Assembly (NCBI RefSeq): GCF_000003815.2
Contig: NC_049997.1
Location: forward strand, 222,539 to 258,519
Length of the DNA stretch: 35,981 nt
From: Branchiostoma floridae
Lineage: Eukaryota > Chordata > Leptocardii > Amphioxiformes > Branchiostomatidae
Direction: 5' to 3'
The first letter of the stretch is position 1. Each line of letters starts with the position of its first letter. Positions 17,561 to 26,900 of the stretch are shown piece after piece. Both the position numbers and the translations under genes were made by a program. A model generated the notes under the pieces. That model worked only from the letters and a program-made list of their open reading frames with translations, was not told the origin of the DNA and made no database searches.

Positions 17561-19445
17561 TCTGTACAGTGTATGTGGCATGGTTATTAACCTTAGTGTA
17601 TTGCTACATTCTCCTCGTCTGTCCAAAAAAACAGATGGAAAAGAGGGAGAAAGAGAATACCCTAGCAACCGACCGCGTGAACTGCCGCTTAGAAGATTGA
17701 CATATCTACGTACTTCCACCACTGGCCTGGATTCTTTTCACTTTTGTTGGGTGGCAATACATTATTTACGTAACGCCTCCGGATCCTCTTACAAAGTGTA
17801 CGAGATATGAGTATTTCTTGCAATAAAGCTTCATTGAGATGAAAATCGCATGAAAGAACGAACGGAACGTGTAATAAACACACCCAATTACGGTTTTTCT
17901 ACGTCGATTTTATCATTTGGATGCCATTCGCGAGAGCATCATTGTCCGTCTCCTTCATAAAATACGTCGACATTACCAAAGCAGCTGCAGAATTAGCAAA
18001 CATGTGCCGCATATTGCAAACTAAAAGGAAAATAACCACTAACCACACAAAAAAAGGTTTGGAATTTCGTGATCGCCCCTCCTATGTAATTACTGAAAAT
18101 ATTTGGAATTTGGTAATTACCCTTGGTATGTTTGTTGTTTGACCACATTTCAAAGCGTCACTGTTTAAATATGGCCAAACCAAGACCAGCAGAATAAGTG
18201 ATTGAAAATCCCAGTACGCACGGTCTATTATAATAAAAAAGACAATCTGCAAACAGTCTCAAGCAAGACCCAACATGAACATTTTCAAGACAGATGTTAA
18301 CAAAGTTCTTTTAAACTATAATTCCCAGAGCTAGTTTCACTGTTTGTGTATATATCTGTATGTATGATGAGCTGATGTAAACGCTTTTTAGATGTATATA
18401 TGAGCTGATGTTAACGTTTTTTTTTTTATAACAGTAATGTGTTTAATGTTCGAGGCTACTGTAATGTAAATGTGACGTATGATTGCTTTTCTTTGTATTG
18501 TATGGGCCGCATATCATCGATAATGATGTAAATGTTCAGGTCATTTTGTACTGATTTAAAAAAAAAGTTTCAATCCGTCCATACGGCGGGTATAACAAAA
18601 TGTATTAGATATCCTTAGTCCATCAGTTATAATTTAAAGGTAGATTAACGTTGGGATTATTTGAAGGAATTGATAATACATTGCTATCCTACAATGGGGG
18701 CCGAATTCGCTCCCGTGCCAAACTTACTTCCGTGACATAAGTGTCCTCTCGGCATTGTAGAAGGGTAATCTTAACACCCTCACAGCGCCACCAAATTAGG
18801 TGCATTTTAAAGTTCCATTTAATATAGCGTATAACCATTGTGGCAACATGTTACCCCCGAAATAGTAAATCTGCGTCTTGTTTTAGCCCCGGTAACTATA
18901 GAAAATACTAGTTTACTAGGGTACAGTTAAACGTTGTATAGAAACGCACACAGGGGGGCGCTCGCAGAACTTACGATTTGCTATGGCAATTGAAACAAAA
19001 ATAAAACAAAACAAAATAACAGCTGTGCACATGGATTTTATTGTGAATCGGTTATGCCCACAATATAAACCTATGGCTTCTTCGCGGAGATGGGTACGAG
19101 CGTGTCTTTGACCAAAGGATAAGACTATTGTTTTTGTCAGTGTAACTCGCGTTCGCATCTGTATCTGTATGTTTCCTTTACCGCATTCGTATGTAGTTTG
19201 GCATGTCGTCTGCACGCAGTTTCGCGATGATGCACTTTTTTTTCGCGGTAGCTGTTTTTGTTATCGATGTAATATTTCAGAAATCACCCCTATTTTCAAT
19301 GTGGCAGTAATAGGTAGCTTGTAAGTAGGTTAATGGTATAAGCCGATGTGATGTGTTCTGCATGCGATATATCAACTACAGAAAACATCACAACCGGCAT
19401 AAACGTTAAAAACATCACAGACTATGTTACCTACGGTCACTTGTT
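17561..19445. other. No supported gene
   Basis: AT-rich intergenic sequence. Frames up to 99 codons (for example 18916-19215 on the - strand) have no recognisable domain. A T-rich run near 18417 and imperfect repeats GAGCTGATGT(A/T)AACG near 18368-18415 are the only structure seen. Confidence 0.4.
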
Positions 19446-19449
19446 TCCA

Positions 19450-19740
19450 TTTTGCAAGCCAGGTTAACACAAAGCTCAACTCTCTGTTTGCGATGGATAG
19501 AGTGGTGTCAGGAAGACAGTGATGTATCCTCAGCAAATAAGTTTGTTAGGCATTGTGTACGGCTGGTGGCAAGATCGTTGATTTCAATTATAAAAAGCGT
19601 CACTGGTCCGATGACGGAACCTTGCGGTACTCCGGCTAATGGAGACTTCCATTCGGAACCTACTCCCTGGATGACAGCACGTTGACGTCTATCGGAGAGA
19701 TAGCTGGAGAAACAGTTGGGCATGGTGCCATCAATTCTAT
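19450..19740 (-). pseudogene. LINE reverse transcriptase relic (PQG and DD region)
   Basis: The - strand frame gives SSYLSDRRQRAVIQGVGSEW, then GVPQGSVIGP, then INDL and LFAEDTS, the RT block spanning the PQG motif and the (F/Y)xDD box. The second box is damaged (AED in place of ADD) and the frame soon stops. It is typical of Jockey/CR1-like LINE RT; too short to place. Confidence 0.8.
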
Positions 19741-20460
19741 ATGCTTTTAATTACCTTTGCCAAGAAGGTTATATTTTCGGTAGCGTTTGTGTGTAGAAAA
19801 CCAGCATAACTCTGGAACGCCTAAATGAATTGTATTGATATTTGGTATGTAAGTAGGTCATGATAAGACCTAAAAACGATTAGAATTTTGACCACCTAGT
19901 GTAATGTTAGCGTACTGCAGCAGAACTTCTGGTTTTGATATATCAAGTTCTGGACAAGCTGTGGTCATGATGTTTGCGTGGTACATATCTCTTGTGGCAG
20001 AGAGTAAGTGGTGTAGGTTTGGGCCCCCCAGTGGCTTGTTTGAGAATCTGCAGGGGCCGGTATAGCGTAAGATTTTGAAATGGAATAACCCAAAAAGGGG
20101 TTGACGGATCGTCATTATTTTTGGCATGTAGATAGCTTTAAGTGACGCTTCATATAGTTAAATATTAATTGTGCAATTTTGGATCTAATTTGCATAATTA
20201 ATGAGGAAACTGTTTAAACCAGCTCTGTTCCATTACATGGCTATTGCAACATATGAACTTGATGAATGAGGTAAAGTAGAATATTGATAGACAAACATCA
20301 TGCAAATAAAGATCTAATTTGATTATATGACGAACATAAACCATTCTTTTTTAACGTAGAATGTGTATGTCTGTCACTTGGATGGAAGAGATTATCAACT
20401 AATGTTATTTATGCAGATTAGCACCTTATCTGACTAGTTAACGACAAACACAATGGAAAC
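19741..20460. other. Segment between two RT relics, probably inserted repeat DNA
   Basis: It starts ATTACCTTTGCCAAGAAGG next to TTATATTTTCGGTAGCGTTT, which resembles a dispersed marine-invertebrate repeat I have met before, though I cannot name it. No open frame of interest. The RT motifs on either side are in the order expected for one element on the - strand, so this may be an insertion into it. Confidence 0.35.
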
Positions 20461-20605
20461 ACCGGTTGTAAACTAAGGTTTGAAATCATTTGGCGAAGGT
20501 ATGGGGTCGTGGAACTCTAGTTTAACAAGAAGTCCCGCATGCCAGACCGTGTCAAAAGGCTTTTCAAATGTCAAGCAACACGCAACCTACTTTTTCTCCT
20601 CTCAA
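20461..20605 (-). pseudogene. LINE reverse transcriptase relic (motif A)
   Basis: On the - strand LTFEKPFDTVWHAGLLVKLE is a near-match to the RT motif A block (LDxEKAFDxVWHxGLLxKL), with the frame broken shortly before and after. Together with the relic at 19450-19740 it may be one split LINE. Confidence 0.7.
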
Positions 20606-22000
20606 ATGGTCTAAATCCGCCCTGGTGATCAGTCAAAGCGGATTTAGACTACAAGACAAGACCAGTCTGCAGCTGAGCTGTCTAATGGACGAATGGGCAG
20701 ACGCCATGGGTAGAGAAAATAGTAGGCTGCGCATTTCCTGACCTTTTATGTTACATACAAAAATTGGGTAGTGTGTTTTTTCTACAGTCACAGCACGCTA
20801 TACGCGCCTAAATGATGGAATAACGTACCTACAGCAGACAATGGCGTAGTTATTATGATTTGCAGTTTACCTGTTTTTTTACACAAGGAAAGGGCAGTTC
20901 CTGTACATATCTTATATAGTAAAGATTCTACGTACTGTAAAAATTTCCAATTTAGGAGACTTATTCAGCGTAATGCAAATGTGCAAATACCCACACCACA
21001 ATTTACCGTACAAGATTTTAACGAAATCTCTTATAGATACAAAATAAATGTTGTGTACAGTCGAGTGTTTCTGGTGTAAATTGTACATAAACGTGTAGAG
21101 TAATACAATTGTTAAAACAAATCGTAAGTCTGAGAGTATAGAAATTACTGTCATTAAAAAAATATTGTCATAAAAAACTTCATGCAACTTACAAATTTCC
21201 ATCTTTGGCAGGAAAGTCTGTCAACAGTTCTAGGCGAAATAGATCTTTCTTAAGGCGTTCGATGATAAACAGTCAGTTGACGTGAGGCGGCTTCCTTGTG
21301 GACAGGCTAAGGCGTTAACGCCTTAATTTTTCGCTAACATGTTTTGTTGTGAATGTGAGACAAGCCACCATCCAAAATGATGAGGTAGTTATCGTTGTCG
21401 ACCCATTTTGTTGTGTTTTCTAGTTCTGTTGTACGTTTGGCAGGCGGTGTTTTTTTTTACCACAACAGACTGCTTAAACAGTTTGCCGCCTGAAAAAAGT
21501 TTGCGGACTTCTTCTCCTAACAAAGCATTCAATGGGAAACTTACAACTATCGTAGAGACTGTCCTTCCAATACAGTTCTGACAGGGGACATTAGTTTGTG
21601 GTTCGCCTGTACAATTTGTCACGTTGTAACACACCGATCAGCCTTCTGGCTTAACGGTGTTTTCGGCAGCCCAGCTGAGGTTGCTTTGTGCCTAAAAATG
21701 AACGGTGCCGTTATGACAGTGCCCTCTGCCGGGAAGTTCAGGAACAACACTCCCAGCTATTGCCCATGTAACCTCGGGCCCTCTTCCCAATTAACCTTAC
21801 ATGTCATAATCCATTTGCCTTCAGCTTCCTTTTTTTATTTCTTAGCTTTACTAGAGGAATGGGGTATTAAAAGCAATAGGCAAAGAATCCGCGCATGATG
21901 AGTCGCGATTTTGTTTTATATTCACAGAAGGATTTGACCACAATGAATGAAATCAAGGACACCACCTGTTTCTTATGATACCATGTAATATTTTATTTGA
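20606..22000. other. No supported gene
   Basis: Overlapping frames of 75-100 codons exist (20855-21202, 21389-21898) on both strands. The - strand frame at 21389-21634 contains several Cys and N-glycosylation-like sites but has an in-frame stop just upstream and matches nothing I know. Confidence 0.35.
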
Positions 22001-22004
22001 TACA

Positions 22005-22110
22005 ATACAATACCTTACATTTACAGAGTGAAGAGAGAGACTCATCTCACACAACCACTATTTTTCTACCGACGTTTCGGTGACCGTGACAGACGGGCAC
22101 ACCGTTCTAT
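22005..22110 (-). mobile_element. Possible retroelement 3' tail
   Basis: On the - strand GTCACCGAAACGTCGGTAG is followed by AAAAATAGTGGTTGTGTGAG and (TCTC)n. Such ACCGAAACGTCGGT tails are familiar from Penelope-like or LINE copies in invertebrates. The upstream sequence is not clearly coding, so the call is weak. Confidence 0.35.
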
Positions 22111-22808
22111 AGTATGTGCTGTTTTACAGATCTTATAAAACCTCAGAGTCGATGGGGGGGGGGGTGTTGGCAGATGATCTACGCACGCCTGGTCTAGTCT
22201 CGTGTTCCCTCGCGAGATCGAGACAAGGCCATTGTCCGTGACCAATATGTGCTGTCAGACATTGAAAATTGGGAGGTACGTACTCTACCTTTAAAACAGT
22301 CACTGTTGGAAGAAATTGATAGTAACTGGATACATATGTGACTGATGAACCTCTTCAACGCTGGGACAAGGGGTTTGAATATACATATCAGAGATTCCAG
22401 ATAGGACAGTATTGTAAGTAGCCATACTGATTGGTTGCGGTGTAATGTGAACCAGTGAGAATTGCCCCCGATGAAGTTAGATGGGCACTGAAAAGTCGGT
22501 GGAAAAAAAAGCTGTGGTTGTGTAAAAAAGAGTCTCTGCATTCGATGTAACAACCTGATAAAATTATTACAGTTGGCGTTTTGGTACAGGATTGCAAAAG
22601 CAATTATTTTATGCATGAATTTGGAGGGAACAAAGGATGATAAAACAGAAAAAAATGTCTGTTTTGTTCAGCTAGATACATTTTTCTTGCAAAATATTTT
22701 AAAGGGAAACATTTTCCAAATGATTGTTTATTCACTTTTAGTGTACATAAAGAAACACTAGCCTTTCTAAATTTCATATAAAAAGTATCTACATATAATT
22801 GGCGTATC

Positions 22809-22908
22809 NNNNNNNNNNNNNNNNNNNNNNNNNNNNNNNNNNNNNNNNNNNNNNNNNNNNNNNNNNNNNNNNNNNNNNNNNNNNNNNNNNNNNNNNNNNN
22901 NNNNNNNN
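22809..22908. other. Assembly gap, 100 N
   Basis: One hundred consecutive N, a standard placeholder for a gap of unknown size. Frames crossing it are meaningless. Confidence 0.99.
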
Positions 22909-23101
22909 TTGTCTGGGAACAAAAGCATAGGTAGACCACGGAAAACATATGTACATCAACTTTGTGAAGATACTGGCTGCTCAGCTGAAGATTGACCCAA
23001 GACGATGGAGTATAGGGAAGGATGGAGGAAGAGAGTCATGTCCAACCGTGCAACCAGCACGCCAGGATGACTGCATATTACCATATAGCCAGGCCTCAGG
23101 G

Positions 23102-23247
23102 ACCAATCAGAAGGCCCCGCTCCATGTTGGTTATGACGCCGTAACACATAGCTAGATTCCGGCCGGCCCGTTGTGTTCAATTTCTGACCAATCAGATTGA
23201 GCGATACACACAGGACTCTGTCCAATCAGAATAAGAGATACTTAAAT
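23102..23247 (+). promoter_or_regulatory. Three CCAATCAG boxes and a TTAAATA element
   Basis: CCAATCAG occurs at 23103, 23188 and 23222, all on the + strand, and CTTAAATAGC lies near 23239. The last two boxes belong to a 34-bp imperfect duplication. The set resembles an NF-Y-type promoter, but no coding frame follows within 1 kb. Confidence 0.35.
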
Positions 23248-23534
23248 AGCACAGAGCAGGCTTAGGGAGGAAAGATCAGACCCCGGAGGGAGAATGATCA
23301 TGAACACAGGACCGTAGAATTTTTAAAAGGCTTGACATGCCAAGACGGTAATTATTGGAGTATTTTCTGTGGAAATTTTGATCCAAATGCCATATGTAAC
23401 TTTCTTATGTACCACAGAACAATTTTTTTTAGAAATTCTACAAAGGAATTCACACGTATAAAACCAAGGAATCCATGCGTCATACAGGAGTTTGTAAGTT
23501 TGTGTAAGCTATATGATAATAACGTTAATGATCC

Positions 23535-23640
23535 ACCTGTTCATCGGTGTATTTGGTGTCATAACGCCGTTCCTATAACCACCGAATGAAACCACCGAGT
23601 GAGCGAAGCCTATACACCTCGGGGCGGGTCATTAACCCTT
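23535..23640. mobile_element. MITE fragment related to 10185-10297
   Basis: GGTGTCATAACGCCG and ACCACCGAGTGAGCGAAGC match, inverted, the GGTGTTATAACGCCTGG and CACCGAGTGGGCGAAGC parts of the intron 3 MITE. The right half is diverged. Confidence 0.55.
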
Positions 23641-24060
23641 AAGTACGGTATTGTACTGCACATTACAGTCATGTATTGTTGACTTTCTACTGTAATACAA
23701 TTCATTGGCACAACTACATTGCCCAAAGAGCAGTGCCATTAAACATGATAGGAAATACGTTCAACATTGTAAAAAAAAATACATGTAAAAGATAGAAAAA
23801 CAAATTATGTGTTTAACAAAATTACACAGCTTTAACATCTTTATTCCACACTGTGTTTAAGCTATTACTGACTTGATTCTGTATTCAGTTGCCGTAATGT
23901 CATCCAATAAATCTACTGTATATCCACAAAATTAATAAATACTATGTATTTACTATATATTTAACCAAATACAAGTACAATTAGAGTGCCATTGCACAAC
24001 AGTTACACAAAAAACAGAAAACTAGAAAGGCCGACATTAGCTCGAGAGCAAATGCGGCAT
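23641..24060. other. No supported gene
   Basis: AT-rich sequence without frames or repeats that I can name. Confidence 0.5.
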
Positions 24061-24109
24061 AGTTCAGCCAACTCCCCATGCAACAACAGAATGTTCCAAA
24101 ATCACACAT

Positions 24110-24240
24110 GTGCGAAAACGGAACATTGATTAAGAATCACTTCTACTAATCAAACTTTAGCCCATGAATGAATCTTACAAAATTCCCCCCATGCAAGAAT
24201 GGACTCTTGCAATGCACCCCATGTAAACTTGCACAATAAA
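24110..24240. repeat. Direct repeat, left copy flanking the LRR receptor
   Basis: CACTTCTACTAAT, GAATCTTACAAAATTCCC, AGAATGGACTCTT and CACCCCATGT occur in the same order and spacing as at 28695-28808. The match is about 100 bp and clearly diverged. Confidence 0.85.
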
Positions 24241-24369
24241 CCAGTCCAGAAATGCTCACTATGAACACATAGCTTTTTGTATTAGAAACTGAGTCCAAAA
24301 TTGAATTTAGAGAAAAAAAGTCCCTGTGCACGAATTCACTTTCAATAAGGTGAAGTAGAGCAGGTAGTT

Positions 24370-26047
24370 TTTTATTGGATTAAGTGATTGCTTGAGATCG
24401 ACTCTGCAATTTCTGATTATGTTATTTCATATCTTCATATGGTGATCATGACCACTGGTCCTTAAGGCAGCTGTGGTGTTGTGTTGGACTCAGTGATGGC
24501 CTGAGACTGGACCTGCCCTGTCTGATTGTGTTGTTTGTCTATATCCTCATACTGGTTATCATGGTCACTGGTCACTACAGCAGCTACGACTTTGTACAGG
24601 GGATTTTGCATTGAATCAATCTGCTCTGTGTCATACGATGGGTTTCGGTAGTGGCCTTAGGCTGTCCCTGCCCTGTTTGACCGTGACCAATAGTCATTGC
24701 TGTAGATGTTTGGTGTTTCTCTGGTGCTCCCACACCAGCGTACATAGAATTTGGCTTTGGGGCTACTAGCACTTCGTCATGTGACAAGTTTTCAGAAGTC
24801 GGATTTTAGCCTGAGACTGGGCCTGCCTTGTCTGCTTAGGTAGTTTTTGTACATCTTCGTACTGGTGAATATTATCACTAGTCAATGCAGTAGCTGTTGT
24901 GTTTGGGTTGGATTGAGTGATGGCCTGAGACTGACCTACGACTTTGTACAGGGGACTTTGCATTGAATCAATCTGGCCTGTGCCATACGATGGATTTCTA
25001 GCCTCAGTGATAGCCAGAGACTGGCCCAGCCCTGTATGATCATGGTCACTCACATCTACAACAATTACGGTGTTTGTGTTGGATTCGGTAGTGGCCTTAG
25101 GCTGTCCCTGCCCTGTTTGACCGTGACCAATAGTCATTGCTGTAGATGTTTGGTGTTTCTCTGGTGCTCCCACACCAGCGTACATAGAATTTGGCTTTGG
25201 GGCTACTAGCACTTCGTCATGTGACAGGTTTTCAAGTTTCAGAAGTCGGATTTTAGCCTGAGACTGGGCCTGCCTTGTCTGCTTAGGTAGTTTTTGTACA
25301 TCTTCGTACTGGTGAATATTATCACTAGTCAATACAGTAGCTGTTGTGTTTGGGTTGGATTGAGTGATGGCCTGAGACTGACCTACGACTTTGTACAGGG
25401 GACTTTGCATTGAATCAATCTGGCCTGTGCCATACGATGGATTTCTAGCCTCAGTGATAGCCAGAGACTGACCCAGTCCTGTCTGATCATAGTCACTGAC
25501 CTCTACAACATCTACGGTGTTTGTGTTGCATTCGGTAGTGACCTGAGACTGGTCCTGCCTTGTTTGGCCTTGAACATGAGTCATTGCTGTAGATGTGTGG
25601 TCAATTGGTGGAACCCCCACACCTGCGTACATAGGATTTGGCTTTAGGGCCGCTAGCACTTCGTCATGTGACATGTTTTCAAATTTCAGAAGTTGAAGGT
25701 TAGCCTGAGACTGGGCCTGCCTTGTCTGCTTATGTAGTTTTTCTACATCTTCGTACTGAAGTTTTTTATCACTGGTCAATACATCAGCTGTAGTGTTTGG
25801 GTTGGATTGAGTGATGGCCTGAGGCTACGACTTTGTACAGGGGATTTTGCATTGAATCAATCTGGCCTGTGCCCTACGATGGATTTCTATCCTCAGTGAT
25901 AGCCAGAGACTGGCCCAGCCCTGTCTGATCATGGTCACTCACATCTACAACAACTATAGTGTTCGTGTTGGATTCGGTGAAGGCCTGAGACTGGCCCTGC
26001 CCTGATGGACAGTGACCACTAGTCATTTCTGTAGATGTTTGGTGTTT
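24370..26047 (-). pseudogene. Decayed extension of the LRR receptor tail-repeat array
   Basis: In the sense of the gene this continues the cytoplasmic module array past the stop at 26048-26050. Modules are 447 bp (149 codons): the marker ACATCTTCGTACTG falls at 24851, 25298 and 25745, then 442 bp on at 26187, which reveals a 5-bp deletion near 25826. Disruptions: GAG to TAG at 26048-26050, TAT to TAG at 25874-25876 (the Tyr of an NPSY motif), the 5-bp deletion, a 7-bp deletion near 24787 (marker spacing 440), and an ~88 bp deletion near 24640. Between 25779 and 24766 the frame is open for 337 codons without an ATG. It could instead be read by splicing, or the disruptions could be sequence errors. 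Confidence 0.75.
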
Positions 26048-26900
26048 CTATGGTGCTCCCACGCCCCCGTACATAGGATTTGGCTTTGGGGCTGATAGCA
26101 CTTCGTCATGTGACAGGTTTTCAAGTTTCAGAAGTTGAAGGTTAGCCTGAGACTGGGCCTGCCTTGTCTGCTTATGTAGTTTTTCTACCTCTTCATACTG
26201 GTGATTATTATCACTGGTCAATACATCAGCTGTAGTGTTTGGGTTGGATTGAGTGATGGCCTGACCTACGACTTTGTACAGGGGACTTTGCATTGAATCA
26301 ATCTGCCCTGTGCCATACGATGGATTTCTAGTCTCAGTGATAGCCAGAGACTGGCCCAGCCCTGTCTGATAATTATCACTCACCTCTGTAACAACTACGG
26401 TGTTTGTATTAGATTCGGTGGTGGCCTGAGACTGGCCCTGCCATGTTTGACCCTGACCACTAGTTATTGCTGTAGATGTGTGGTCAATTGGTGTTGCTCC
26501 CACACCTGCGTACATAGGATTTGGCTTTAGGGCCGCTAGCACTTGAAGTAGAAGGTTAGCCTGAGACTGGGTATGTATTGTCTGATTGTGTCGTTTGTCT
26601 ACATCTTCATACTGGTGATCGTGGAAACTCAATGCCACTACAGCAGCTGTTTTGTTTGGGTTGGATGGAATGACGGCCTGAGACTGGCTCTGCCTTGTCT
26701 GATTGCGTAGTCTGTCTACATCTTCATATTGGTGATCATCATCACTGGTCATTATAGCAGCTGTGGTGTTTGTGTTTGATTGATTAATGGCCTGAGACTG
26801 CCCCTGCGTTGTCTGATTGTGTAGTTTGTCTACATCTTCATATTGGTGATCATCATCACTAGTCACTACAGCAGCTGGAGCGGCATTCTCTGTCCTCCTC
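26048..26900 (-). repeat. In-frame tail module array of the LRR receptor
   Basis: The marker for the QYEDV module lies at 26832, 26718, 26601 and 26187. The first three steps give 38-39 codon short modules; the next is a long module shortened by in-frame loss of about 11 codons (SQANLLLQVLAALKP, compared with a version holding ENxSHDE). All spacing changes inside the coding part are multiples of three, unlike those beyond the stop. Confidence 0.85.

Noticed and set aside
17411-17722. 103-codon - strand frame
   Set aside because: It runs antisense across the SINE and contains its body; SINE-derived.
21389-21634. Cys-containing 81-codon - strand frame as a secreted protein
   Set aside because: No ATG at its start, an in-frame stop just upstream, no signal peptide and no splice support.
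22604-22948. 114-codon - strand frame
   Set aside because: It crosses the 100-N gap, so most of it is undefined.
24766-25779. 337-codon block as a separate gene
   Set aside because: No ATG start, no signal peptide or TM; it is clearly the continuation of the LRR receptor tail modules.
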